Shown in pieces: positions 18,856-28,292 of a stretch of DNA of 49,307 bases (positions are counted from its first letter, which is position 1; each line of letters opens with the position of its first letter). The DNA is from Acidimicrobiia bacterium (GTDB taxonomy: Bacteria; Actinomycetota; Acidimicrobiia; Spongiisociales; Spongiisociaceae), in NCBI GenBank assembly GCA_011523395.1, contig WTGW01000084.1, positions 1 through 49,307 on the forward strand, given 5' to 3'. The translations under genes were made by a program, and so were the position numbers. The notes under the pieces are model-generated. The model made no database searches, was not told the DNA's origin, and was given only the letters and a program-made list of their open reading frames with translations.

Positions 18856-21468
18856 ATGGTGTTCCCGGGGCCGGTAGAGCTGGGGCGCGGGGTGGTCGTC
18901 AACCCCGGCGACCCCGATCCGATCGAAGGGCTGCCCAGGGTGCGCGTGGACCAGGACCTGCTGGACTCGCCCGAGTTGCTGGCCGGGACGGTGGACCGGC
19001 TCCATCGGGGCTGGTCGGCCAGAGAGCCGGTAGCGGTCGAACTGGCTGTCGACCAGGAGGAACTCCGCCGCCCGGTCATGGAGGAGCGCCCGCTGTGGCA
19101 GCTCGGGACGGACTTCACCATCCTCAGGGAGCGGCTCCACTTCCTGGTCTGGGCCAACAACTGGGATTGCCGCAGGGACACCCCGGTGTGGTGGTGGGGC
19201 TCGAAGGCCGCCGGGCTGGGCGCCGCCGAGGGTGGCCCCGCCGACATTGTCCTCCGGAACGGCGAGCCGGCCTGGGTGGACGGAGGCCCGCGGGAGCCGC
19301 TCGACCTGCCTGTGGTGCATGCCGAGTCGGTCTCGATGGGCCGTCTCCGTCCGGGCGGCTCGCCGGCAAGGCTCGACCCGGAACTGGATCCCGCCCAGCG
19401 GGCGGCCGTCGAGCACGGCGCCGGCCCCGCCCGCATCATCGCCACCGCCGGATCGGGTAAGACCCGGACCCTCCTGGCCCGGCTAGCCCACCTGGTCGAC
19501 CACCGGGGGGTCGAGCCGGGCCTGGTGACCGCGGTCGCCTACAACAACCGGGCCGCGGCACAGATGAGGGAGCGTCTGGCGAGGCAGGACCTCCACATCC
19601 GGACCATCCACTCCCTCGGGTGGGCGATAGTCAGGGAAGCCCTGCCGGACGCCCGCCTCCTCGACGAAGGAGAGGTCCGGGGACGTCTTCGGGGACTCGT
19701 ACCGAGCCGGCCCGTTCTCAACAAGGACGTGATCGGCCCCTACCTGGAGGCATTGTCGGACGCCCGCCTGGGACTGGCGGATCCGGCCGAGGTGGAGGAG
19801 GGCCGCGACGACATCCCGGGCTTCGCGGAGGTCTTCAGGCGCTACCGCTACCGGCTCGAACGGCACGGCCTGGTGGACTACGACGAGCAGATCTACCGAG
19901 CCATAGAGCTGCTGCTCCGGGATCCCGACCTCCGGGCTCGTTGGCAGTCCCGATGCAGGCACCTGCTGGTCGACGAGTTCCAGGACCTCACACCCGCCTA
20001 CGTGTTGTTGCTCCGGGTGCTGTCGTCGCCGTGCCTCAACGTGTTCGGGGTCGGGGATGACGACCAGACCATCTACGGGTATGCGGGGGCGGACCCGCGC
20101 TTCCTGGTGGACTTCGACCGCCTCTTCCCGGGGGCGGCGGAGCACGCCCTGGAAGTGAACTACCGGTCGCCGGCGGCTGTGATCGGCGCCGGAAACCATC
20201 TGCTCGTCCGCAACCGGGTCCGGGTGCCGAAGGCCGTCAGGCCGGCGCCCGGCTCGCCGGACGGGACCGACCGCCTCCTGATCCTCGAGCGGCCCGATCC
20301 GGAAGTGACCGGGGAGGCGATCGACCGGGTTCGCGCCTGGCTGGCGGACGGCGTCCCTCCCGGTGAGGTGGCGGTGCTGGCCCGGATCAATTCGGCCCTC
20401 CTCCCCGTGCTGGCCGGGTTGGACCGGGCCGGGCTGCCGTTGAACTCCAGGATCGAACCCGGACTGCTCGACCGGTCGGTGATGAGGTCGGTGCTGGCCT
20501 GGATTCGCCTGGGGCTCCGCCCGGAGGAGATGGGGCGCCTGGACCTGCTACAGGCGGTCCGCCGCCCCTCCCGGGGCCTCAACCGCCTGGCGGACCGGCG
20601 CCTACAACTCGGTGCGTACTCGCTGGCGGATCTCGGGGAGCTGGCCGAGGGCTTGGAGGGACGCCAGGCGGAGGCATGGCTCACGTGGGTTCATGACATC
20701 GCCGGGCTGGCCGGCAAGGCAAGGGACGGAAAGGTCGGCCCCGTGCTCCGGCGGCTGATCGATGGCATCGGTCTGGGACGGTCGGCCCACCTGCTGGATC
20801 GCAACCGGACCCGGGTGGACAAGGCCGGTCACGCCGACGACCTGGTGGCGCTCCTTCGCACGGCCTCGGTGTACCGCGAGGTGGGGACGTTCGAGGAGGA
20901 GCTGCGGGCGGTGCTGGCGCGACACCGCGGCGGCGGAGAGGTCCGGGACGGTGTCACGCTCTCCACGGTCCACCGGGTCAAGGGCATGGAGTGGGACCGG
21001 GTGCTGGTATTCGGGGCCGATCGGGGCCTGATGCCCCATGACCTGTCGGAGAACGTTGAGGAGGAGCGCCGGATCCTCTACGTCGCCATCACCCGAGCCC
21101 GCCGGCAGGCCGTGGTGGTGGCCGACGCTCGCCGTCCCTCGCGGTTCCTTGCCGAGATGCGAGGCCGGCCGCCTCGGGAGACCCGGAGCTCCACCGCGCG
21201 GGCGCCGGCCGCGGCGAAGGCAACCGCTACACCGGTGGGGGTCGATCCCGAGTTGTTCGAGAGGCTCAAGACCTGGCGTCGCGACAGGTCCAGGGCGCTC
21301 GAGGTCCCGGCCTACCGCCTCTTCTCGAATCGAACTCTCGAGGAGATAGCGGCCCGACGGCCGCGGGACGAGCAAGAATTGCTGGCGGTGAACGGGGTCG
21401 GTCCTACTAAGTTGGCACTATTCGGGGAAGAGGTGCTGGAGATCGTGCGGGAGAGTCCCCCGTCCTGA
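18856..21468 (+). CDS. UvrD/PcrA-like SF1 helicase with N-terminal extension and C-terminal HRDC domain (UvrD2-like)
   Basis: LDPAQRAAVEHGAGPARIIATAGSGKTRTLLARLAHLV...LLVDEFQDLTPAYVLLLRVLSS...GVGDDDQTIYGYAGADPRF...VTLSTVHRVKGMEWDRVLVFGAD; HRDC-like YRLFSNRTLEEIAARRPRDEQELLAVNGVGPTKLALFGEEVLEIV. Confidence 0.92.
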   Translation: MVFPGPVELGRGVVVNPGDPDPIEGLPRVRVDQDLLDSPELLAGTVDRLHRGWSAREPVAVELAVDQEELRRPVMEERPLWQLGTDFTILRERLHFLVWANNWDCRRDTPVWWWGSKAAGLGAAEGGPADIVLRNGEPAWVDGGPREPLDLPVVHAESVSMGRLRPGGSPARLDPELDPAQRAAVEHGAGPARIIATAGSGKTRTLLARLAHLVDHRGVEPGLVTAVAYNNRAAAQMRERLARQDLHIRTIHSLGWAIVREALPDARLLDEGEVRGRLRGLVPSRPVLNKDVIGPYLEALSDARLGLADPAEVEEGRDDIPGFAEVFRRYRYRLERHGLVDYDEQIYRAIELLLRDPDLRARWQSRCRHLLVDEFQDLTPAYVLLLRVLSSPCLNVFGVGDDDQTIYGYAGADPRFLVDFDRLFPGAAEHALEVNYRSPAAVIGAGNHLLVRNRVRVPKAVRPAPGSPDGTDRLLILERPDPEVTGEAIDRVRAWLADGVPPGEVAVLARINSALLPVLAGLDRAGLPLNSRIEPGLLDRSVMRSVLAWIRLGLRPEEMGRLDLLQAVRRPSRGLNRLADRRLQLGAYSLADLGELAEGLEGRQAEAWLTWVHDIAGLAGKARDGKVGPVLRRLIDGIGLGRSAHLLDRNRTRVDKAGHADDLVALLRTASVYREVGTFEEELRAVLARHRGGGEVRDGVTLSTVHRVKGMEWDRVLVFGADRGLMPHDLSENVEEERRILYVAITRARRQAVVVADARRPSRFLAEMRGRPPRETRSSTARAPAAAKATATPVGVDPELFERLKTWRRDRSRALEVPAYRLFSNRTLEEIAARRPRDEQELLAVNGVGPTKLALFGEEVLEIVRESPPS

Positions 21469-21550
21469 ACGGGCGACATCCCCCGAGCGCCTATCGGTAA
21501 CGAGGGGTGATCACGGTGTCCCCGCCGGTTCGGAAGGATGGGTCCAGCGA

Positions 21551-21985
21551 GTGTCCAGGTCGACTCTCCAAGCCATTGAGATAGACGCCCCACCGGCCAG
21601 GTGTTTCGAAGTGGCGGCCGATGTGGAGGCCTTTCCCGAATGGGCGGGCGGTGTGCGGCAGGTCTCGGTCCACGAGAAGGACGCCGATGGCCGGCCCGTC
21701 AGAGCCACCCTCGTGGTGGATGCCATGATCCGCCAGATCGAGGTCACCTTCCGCTACACCTACGACCCGCCCCACACGATCCGCTGGACCGCCGAGCCGG
21801 GCCGGGATGTCCTCGAGTTGGAAGGATCGTACGAGTTCCGCGAGCTCGGAGAGGGGACCACGGCCGTCTACATGCTGAGGGTGGTGCCCGGATTCGACAT
21901 CCCGGGATACCTCCTCAGCCAGGCCGAGAAGCAGATCGTGGGCACGGCCCTGCGGGGGCTGCGGAAGCGGGCCGAAGGGAGCTGA
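21551..21985 (+). CDS. SRPBCC family (polyketide cyclase/START-like) protein
   Basis: STLQAIEIDAPPARCFEVAADVEAFPEWAGGVRQVSV...FRYTYDPPHTIRWTAE. Confidence 0.85.
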   Translation: MSRSTLQAIEIDAPPARCFEVAADVEAFPEWAGGVRQVSVHEKDADGRPVRATLVVDAMIRQIEVTFRYTYDPPHTIRWTAEPGRDVLELEGSYEFRELGEGTTAVYMLRVVPGFDIPGYLLSQAEKQIVGTALRGLRKRAEGS

Positions 21986-22069
21986 CCACTGCGGCTCGGT
22001 CCGGTGGCAACATGGACGGTCCGTATACGATAAGGGCCGGGGATCCGCCTGCCGGAGAAGGGATCGGGC

Positions 22070-22453
22070 ATGGATGATTCCACCGAACTCAATGTCACCG
22101 AGCTCGAAGATCCGTGGTCAACGCGGGAAGAAGCGATGGCGACCGCCCGGTCGGTGGCCGAACGGGCGCGGGAGAAATACGGCGACGTCCTGGAGAGCGT
22201 GTGGCTTTACGGCTCTCGGGCGCGCGGAGACCATTGGAATGAATCGGATCTGGACTTGCTCCTGGTCACGTCGGAGAGAACACCCAGGCGGGACGACCGG
22301 TACAGCACCTTGGTGAAGGATGTATTCATGGAATACGTCGGCACGGCGAAGGGTGGATTCATCGAGATCCATGTGTGCCACACCGAGCAGTTCGAGAAAT
22401 GGGACACCATGTTCTACCGGAACGTCCGCGCCGAGGCGTTGCGCGTGGCATGA
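22070..22453 (+). CDS. MNT-type nucleotidyltransferase (MNT/HEPN module)
   Basis: VLESVWLYGSRARGDHWNESDLDLLLVTSERTPRRDDRYSTLV; GSRARGD...SDLDLL motif. Confidence 0.88.
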   Translation: MDDSTELNVTELEDPWSTREEAMATARSVAERAREKYGDVLESVWLYGSRARGDHWNESDLDLLLVTSERTPRRDDRYSTLVKDVFMEYVGTAKGGFIEIHVCHTEQFEKWDTMFYRNVRAEALRVA

Positions 22454-22862
22454 CCTACGTGGAGGAAGCCTTCGCTCTGGTGGCCACGCCGACGATACCC
22501 TCCGTCACGCCCGGATCAATCACCGGGAAGGGCTTTACCGTGTCGCCGTGTCGTTGGCCTACTACGCCGCCTTTTATGCCGCCCAGGCGGTGATCGCGTA
22601 TAACAGGGAAGGACCCAAGTCCCACCAAGGCGTGAGGAACTTGTTCGGACGGATGGCGGTGCAGGGCTCCGACTTCCCTGGTGAGGTGGCGGGCTTGCTC
22701 TCGGACCTGGCCAAGAGCCGGGTTGAGGCCGACTACGACCACGCCACCATGGACAGGTGGAAGGAGCCGGACGCTTCGGAGGCAATGGAGCAGGCCCGTC
22801 TGTTCATAAGCGAGGTGCATGCCTGGTTCGAGCGCCATCACCAACCCGAGGCTTCAGGCTAG
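22450..22862 (+). pseudogene. HEPN domain protein, apparent 1-nt frameshift near 22486-22491
   Basis: ATG overlaps the MNT stop (ATGA). Frame 1 reads MTYVEEAFALVAT, then homologous-looking sequence continues in frame 3: ADDTLRHARINHREGLYRVAVSLAYYAAFYAAQAVIAYNREGPKSHQGVRNLFG. Confidence 0.75.
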
Positions 22863-22876
22863 AGACCCTGGACGCG

Positions 22877-22910
22877 CCCGTTCCGGCGTCGGAGGGTACG
22901 CCGGAACGGG
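22877..22910. terminator. Perfect 13-bp hairpin between convergent genes, followed by a G10 run
   Basis: CCCGTTCCGGCGT - 8 nt - ACGCCGGAACGGG, G-run 22908-22917. Confidence 0.65.
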
Positions 22911-22953
22911 GGGGGGGAGGGTCTTGTCTGGTCTCAGATGACGGACGGAGCGC

Positions 22954-23397
22954 TCAAGGAGCCTCGATCCGGATGGTCCTGGGGAGGACATCGGGTTGCT
23001 TCTGGACCACCACCTCCAGGATGCCGTTGGCCAGCCGGGCGGTCACCTGGTCGCTGTCCACATTCCCGGCCAGCGTGATGGAGCGGGAGAATCCGCCATC
23101 CGCCAACTCCCGGTGCAGGTAGGCGGAGCCCTCCGGCAATTGGTGGGTACGGGAGCCCTTGACGGTCAGCACGCTGTCCTCGACCGTGACCTCGAGGTCG
23201 GCCAACTCGAATCCGGGGATCTCGAAACGGGCCGTGATGTCGGTGCTGGACTCGATGACGTCCACTCGGGGCACCAGGGTCGGCTCCTCCAGCCGATCGC
23301 GGGTGCTCAAAGGATGGGTCCCGGCGAAGGGAAAGCTCTCGAACAGAGACTCGATGTCCGGGACGAACTTGAAGGGTCGGGTGCGTACCAGCTGCAT
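22954..23397 (-). CDS. Hsp20/alpha-crystallin family small heat-shock protein
   Basis: VDVIESSTDITARFEIPGFELADLEVTVEDSVLTVKGSRTHQLPEGSAYLHRELADGGFSRSITLAGNVDSDQVTARLANGILEVVVQK. Confidence 0.93.
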   Translation of the reverse strand: MQLVRTRPFKFVPDIESLFESFPFAGTHPLSTRDRLEEPTLVPRVDVIESSTDITARFEIPGFELADLEVTVEDSVLTVKGSRTHQLPEGSAYLHRELADGGFSRSITLAGNVDSDQVTARLANGILEVVVQKQPDVLPRTIRIEAP

Positions 23398-23686
23398 CTG
23401 CGTGCTCCTTCTCTCTGATTGTGGTGGGATCGGCCCGTCGGACCGCCCACCGGTGCTTGCTAGTCATATAATCTAACATATATCTGCTGAGATTTCTTCC
23501 CGATTAGACCTAACTTTTTCCGGACTCCTGTGAATCGGGCCGGATTTGCCGGCGTTGACGAACACCGGGATCTGAGCGACCGGGTCCGTGGGTCCGGTCA
23601 AGATCCGGAGCAGTCGTCCTCCGAGATGGGACGCCGAGCCCGTAATCTGTGGGAGTGGCCCGAGAACCAACCTGGCGCCGAGGCTG

Positions 23687-24625
23687 ATGGACGACCCTGA
23701 CCTGACCCTGGGTATCGATCTGGGCGGGACCAAGATGGCGTTCGCTCATGTCGACGCGCGCGGTGAGATCGTGAAGCACCTGATGATGCCCCGGCCTGCC
23801 ACGGCCGCCGAGATGGAGACCGTGCCGGTCGAGGTGGCGCACTCCCTGCTCGGTCCCCGCGTCAAGGCGGTCGGGATCGGCGCCGCCGGCCTGGTGGACG
23901 CCGAGGCGGGGATCCTGGTCTGGGGTCCCAACGTGGAGGGCCGTGAGGTTCGTTTCCGGGAGATCTTCGAGGCCGAATTGGGCCTTCCCACCGTGGTCGA
24001 CAACGACGCCAACGTCTCCGGCCTGGCCGAGGCGCGGGTGGGTGCAGCCCGGGGTTACCGGCACGTCTGCATGATCACCCTCGGGACCGGCATCGGCGGT
24101 GCGTGGATCATCGACGGCCGCCCCTACCGCGGGCGCGGGTTCGCCGGAGAGGTGGGGCACATCCCCGTGGATGTCGGAGGGCCCCGCTGCACGTGCGGCC
24201 AGAGAGGATGCTGGGAGACATTCGCCTCGGGACGCCGGCTCGATCAGATGGCCCGGGACCTGGCTGCGGCGCGTCCGGGAGGGCTGGTCGCCAAGCTGGC
24301 CCTCGGGGAGTCGCCGGCCGGACGGCACCTGACCCGGGCCGCGACGGAAGGCGATCCCGACGCCGTCGTAGCGCTTCAGGAGGTGGCCATGTGGTTGGGG
24401 GTCGGCATCGCCGGGCTGGTGGCGGCCATGGATCCCGAGATCGTGGTCGTCGGCGGGGGCGTGTCGGAGGTCGGGGGCCTGTTCCTGGATGCCGCCCGCG
24501 ACTCGTTCCGGGATGCGCTGGAGGGATCCGACCACCGGGACCCGACGCCGATAGTATGCGCTGCCCTCAAGGAGGACGCCGGCGTCATCGGCGCCGGACT
24601 TCACGCCCGGGAGAGCCTGCTGTGA
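23687..24625 (+). CDS. ROK family sugar kinase / glucokinase-like
   Basis: DLTLGIDLGGTKMAFAHVDARGEIV...VDNDANVSGLAEARVGAARGYRHVCMITLGTGIGGAWIIDG...CTCGQRGCWETFASG. Confidence 0.92.
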   Translation: MDDPDLTLGIDLGGTKMAFAHVDARGEIVKHLMMPRPATAAEMETVPVEVAHSLLGPRVKAVGIGAAGLVDAEAGILVWGPNVEGREVRFREIFEAELGLPTVVDNDANVSGLAEARVGAARGYRHVCMITLGTGIGGAWIIDGRPYRGRGFAGEVGHIPVDVGGPRCTCGQRGCWETFASGRRLDQMARDLAAARPGGLVAKLALGESPAGRHLTRAATEGDPDAVVALQEVAMWLGVGIAGLVAAMDPEIVVVGGGVSEVGGLFLDAARDSFRDALEGSDHRDPTPIVCAALKEDAGVIGAGLHARESLL

Positions 24626-25032
24626 TACGTGACTGGTTGGAAGCAAGGATGGCGGATGAGCGCACGCGAGCGCTCATCCGGGAGGCGGTCATGCTGGTGC
24701 CCAACGTGGGCAAGCTGGTGGCTCGCCTAGCCGGGGATCCCCGCGTGCCGGCCCGCGCCAAGATCTTTGCCGGGATAGCCGCGGCCTACGCCCTCTCGCC
24801 GATCGACGTGGTACCCGACTTCATTCCCGTGCTGGGCAAGACCGACGACATCCTGCTGATGGCCCTGGCGTTGCGCCACGTCATCGAGGAGGTGGGTGTG
24901 GCGGTGGTAAGGGAGCACTGGGACGGCCCCGACCAGGCACTCACCGTGATGATCGACCTGATCAGCGCTATCGCCGACACCGTTCCGAGGCCGATACGCA
25001 TGGCCCTCAACCGTTACCTCCGCGCCGGTTGA
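24622..25032 (+). CDS. YkvA family (DUF1232) membrane protein
   Basis: VGKLVARLAGDPRVPARAKIFAGIAAAYALSPIDVVPDFIPVLGKTDDILLMALAL; GTG start overlaps the ROK stop. Confidence 0.88.
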   Translation: MIRDWLEARMADERTRALIREAVMLVPNVGKLVARLAGDPRVPARAKIFAGIAAAYALSPIDVVPDFIPVLGKTDDILLMALALRHVIEEVGVAVVREHWDGPDQALTVMIDLISAIADTVPRPIRMALNRYLRAG

Positions 25033-25093
25033 ACCGAGCGGCCGGGCGCCGGCGCGGTAACCGTGTGGCGGGACGTCAGGTCGAAGATCAACA

Positions 25094-26026
25094 GTGAGGT
25101 ACGCGGTTCTGTTTCCGGGCCAGGGAAGCCAGCGGGTGGGCATGGGCGCCGATCTCTTCGACGCTCGTCCCGACCGGCTGGTCGACGCGTCGGACCGCGT
25201 GCTGGGATGGTCCCTCCGAGAGGTGTGCCTGGACGGGCCGGAGGAGAAGCTGACCGCCACCGAACACGCCCAACCGGCCCTCTACGCCCTGGCGTACCAG
25301 CTCTGGACGGAACTCAGCGAACGGGTGGCTCGCCCCCCGGCGGCGGCCGCGGGGCACTCGCTCGGGGAGTACACGGCGCTGGCGGCGGCCGGAGCCTTCT
25401 CGTTCGAGACCGGGCTCGGGCTGGTGGACCGGAGAGCCCGCGCCATGGCTGACGCGGTGGCTCGGGTGGGTTCCGGAATGGCCGCACTCCTAGGCGTGTC
25501 GGATGAGGTGGCCCGCCAGGTCGCCGCCGAGCGGAGGCGCGAGGGCGGCAGGCTCTGGGTGGCCAACCTCAACGCCCCGGGCCAGGTGGTGGCGGCCGGC
25601 GCGCTCGACGACATCGGCTGGCTGGTCGGCAACGCCCGTGACCTGGGCATCCGGCGGGCGATCCAACTCGACGTGGCGGGGGCCTTCCATACCCCGCTCA
25701 TGGAACCGGCGGTGTCGAGGCTGGCCGACGCGCTTGTCGGCGTGGGGATCCGCCCCCTCGCCTTCCCCGTATGGGCCAACGTGACCGCCCGACCTATGGA
25801 TGGGGAAGATGTCAAGGAGTTGCTCGGCCTCCAGATCACCGCGCCGGTGCGGTTCGGGGAGACCCTCCGGGGTATGGCGGACGCCGGGATCGAAGCCTTC
25901 GTCCACGTCGGTCCCGGGGACGTGACGGCCGGCCTGGCCAGGCGGGCCGTCCGGGGATGCCGGGTCCTGGTTGCGTCGTCCATTTCGGAGGTCGAGGAGG
26001 TCGCCAGCCGCCTCGACCGGCCATGA
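25094..26026 (+). CDS. fabD: Malonyl CoA-ACP transacylase
   Basis: YAVLFPGQGSQRVGMGADLFDA...AAGHSLGEYTALAAAGAFSFE. Confidence 0.95.
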   Translation: MRYAVLFPGQGSQRVGMGADLFDARPDRLVDASDRVLGWSLREVCLDGPEEKLTATEHAQPALYALAYQLWTELSERVARPPAAAAGHSLGEYTALAAAGAFSFETGLGLVDRRARAMADAVARVGSGMAALLGVSDEVARQVAAERRREGGRLWVANLNAPGQVVAAGALDDIGWLVGNARDLGIRRAIQLDVAGAFHTPLMEPAVSRLADALVGVGIRPLAFPVWANVTARPMDGEDVKELLGLQITAPVRFGETLRGMADAGIEAFVHVGPGDVTAGLARRAVRGCRVLVASSISEVEEVASRLDRP

Positions 26027-26174
26027 GCCCGCACCGCCATTCCACAGACAGACCACCTACTAGAGTTGCCTGCGCGAGGCCCTGCCGGCCTGCCCATCCA
26101 TCCGAAGAAGGGGCTTCCCTGTCGTATCGATGCCTGCCGGCGAACCAGGCCGGCCGCCATGAGAAGAGGGATGG

Positions 26175-27251
26175 ATGAGGTACGCCGAGATCACCGGTTG
26201 GGGTAAGGCCCTTCCTCCGACCGTCCTCAGCAACGCCGACCTCGAGCAGCTGGTCGACACCAGCGACGAGTGGATCACCTCTCGCAGCGGCATCAAGGAG
26301 CGGCGCATCTCCCACGTGGCCGCCAGCGACATGGCCGAGCTGGCCGCTCGCCGCGCCATCGCCGCGGCCGGCGTAGAGATGGAGAGCATCGATCTCGTCA
26401 TCAATGCGACCTGTACCCCGGAGTCGATCATTCCCGCCTCCGCTTCCTACGTTCAGGCCAAGCTGGGGGCGGTCAACGCCGGCGCCATGGACCTCAACGC
26501 CAACTGTTCGGGGTTCGTATACGCCTACGTGACCGCCGACGCCCTCGTTCGGGCCGGGGTCGCCGACACTGTGGTGCTGGTCGGCGTAGAACGGCTCAGC
26601 TGGGTGCTCGACTACACGGACCGCGCCACCTGCATCCTGTTCGGTGACGGGGCGGGAGCGGTCGTCCTCCAGCCGACCGATACCGAGGCCGGAGTGTTCG
26701 GCTCCGAGTTGGGGGTGGACGGAAACATGGCCGATCTCCTGTCCGTCAACGGGGACGGCACCGTCCAGCCCGGCTCCGCCGTCACACCTCCCCGGATCGT
26801 TATGCAGGGATCGGACGTGTTCCGGCGGGCCGTGACCGCCATGGCGGATGCCTCGGAAGCGGTGGTACGCCAGGCCGGATGGGATCTCGTCGACATCGAC
26901 CTCCTCATACCCCACCAGGCCAACCAGCGGATCATCGACGCCACATCCCGTCGGCTCAGGCTGGATCCCGCCCGGGTCTTCCTCAACATCCATGCCTACG
27001 GGAACACCAGCGCCGCCACCATCCCGATCGCGCTGACCGAGGCCATCGAGGCCAGGCGGGTTCCTCCCCGTGCCAACCTGGTGTTCGCAGCCTTCGGTGG
27101 AGGTCTCACGTGGGCGGCCGCCGCGGTGCGGTTCGGCGAGCGGGTCACGCCCGTCAGCGAGGTCGATGACGAGCTTCCCGGTACCGAGGAGTCGGTGTGG
27201 GACCTGCTGGCGGCCAATTTCGAGTCCTTCGGGAGGCTTGAGCTCGAATGA
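26175..27251 (+). CDS. fabH: 3-oxoacyl-ACP synthase III
   Basis: RYAEITGWGKALPPTVLSNADLEQLVDTSDEWITSRSGIKERRIS...DLNANCSGFVYAY...IPHQANQRIIDA...HAYGNTSAATIP. Confidence 0.95.
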   Translation: MRYAEITGWGKALPPTVLSNADLEQLVDTSDEWITSRSGIKERRISHVAASDMAELAARRAIAAAGVEMESIDLVINATCTPESIIPASASYVQAKLGAVNAGAMDLNANCSGFVYAYVTADALVRAGVADTVVLVGVERLSWVLDYTDRATCILFGDGAGAVVLQPTDTEAGVFGSELGVDGNMADLLSVNGDGTVQPGSAVTPPRIVMQGSDVFRRAVTAMADASEAVVRQAGWDLVDIDLLIPHQANQRIIDATSRRLRLDPARVFLNIHAYGNTSAATIPIALTEAIEARRVPPRANLVFAAFGGGLTWAAAAVRFGERVTPVSEVDDELPGTEESVWDLLAANFESFGRLELE

Positions 27252-27982
27252 GCAGGTTGGCCTTGGTGACCGGTGGCTCCCGAGGGATCGGGCGGGCCAT
27301 CTCTCTATCCCTGGCCGGCCAGGGCTACACCGTGGCGGTCAATTACCGGAGCCGGCCCGGGCCGGCCGACGAGGTGGTGGAGAGCATCGGAGAGGCTGGG
27401 GGCTCGGCGGCCGCATTCCGCGCGGATGTGAGCCGGGCGGACGACGTGACCAGGCTGTTGTCGGAAGTGGAGGACAGGTTCGGCCGTCCGACCGTCCTGG
27501 TCAACAACGCCGGTACCACGGACGACAACCTGCTGCTGCGTATGGAGGAGGCCGCCTGGGACCGGCTGCTGGAGATAAACCTGAAGTCCGTCTACCTGTG
27601 CAGCAAGGCGGTGCTGCGGGGAATGCTGAGGGAGAGGTGGGGGCGGATCGTGTCGATCGCCTCCGTGTCCGGCCTGGTCGGCAATCCGGGCCAGACCAAC
27701 TACGCCGCCTCCAAGGCGGGGGTGATCGCCTTCTCCAAGTCCCTCTCCAGGGAGGTCGGTTCCAGAGGGGTTACGGTAAACGCGGTCGCGCCGGGCTTCG
27801 TGCTGACCGAACTGACGTCCGGTCTGCCGGACTCGTTCCTGGAGCAGGTACGCTCTACGACCAGCCTCCGCCGGATCGGACGGGCCGAGGAGATAGCTTC
27901 GGCCGTGGCGTTTCTGGTCTCGGACGGCGCTTCGTACATAACCGGCCAAGTTCTGGTCGTCGACGGCGGTCTCGTCCTCTGA
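27248..27982 (+). CDS. fabG: 3-oxoacyl-ACP reductase (SDR)
   Basis: RLALVTGGSRGIGRAISLSLAGQGYTVAVNYRS...LVNNAGTTDDNLLLRM...NYAASKAGVIAFSKSLSREV. Confidence 0.95.
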   Translation: MSRLALVTGGSRGIGRAISLSLAGQGYTVAVNYRSRPGPADEVVESIGEAGGSAAAFRADVSRADDVTRLLSEVEDRFGRPTVLVNNAGTTDDNLLLRMEEAAWDRLLEINLKSVYLCSKAVLRGMLRERWGRIVSIASVSGLVGNPGQTNYAASKAGVIAFSKSLSREVGSRGVTVNAVAPGFVLTELTSGLPDSFLEQVRSTTSLRRIGRAEEIASAVAFLVSDGASYITGQVLVVDGGLVL

Positions 27983-28024
27983 GTCGGGACCCCGCAACGC
28001 AATCACATCAAGGAGACAAGCAAC

Positions 28025-28270
28025 ATGGATCGCTCGCAAGTTCAGGCCAAGATGCGGGATCTGCTCGTTGACGAGTTGGGCCTCGATGCCGACAAGATCA
28101 CGGACGCGGCGACTTTCGAGGAGGACCTCGAGGTGGATTCGCTGGGAGTGGTCGAGCTACTGATGGCCCTCGAGGACGAGTTCGGCGTCAAGATTCCCGA
28201 CGAGGAGGCCGAGAACATAACGTCGGTGGGCGAGGCGGTCGATCTGGTGGTCGCCAAGCTCTCCTCGTAA
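28025..28270 (+). CDS. acpP: Acyl carrier protein
   Basis: 81 aa, LEVDSLGVVELLMALEDEFGVKIPDEEAENITSVGEAVD. Confidence 0.96.
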   Translation: MDRSQVQAKMRDLLVDELGLDADKITDAATFEEDLEVDSLGVVELLMALEDEFGVKIPDEEAENITSVGEAVDLVVAKLSS

Positions 28271-28292
28271 GAGGGTTATTCGGGGGTCGTCC

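Noticed and set aside
26027-26174. Possible riboswitch or attenuator upstream of fabH
   Set aside because: The 148-nt gap has some GC-rich complementarity (e.g. GCCGG/CCGGC) but no clear stem-loop plus tract or leader ORF that I can support.
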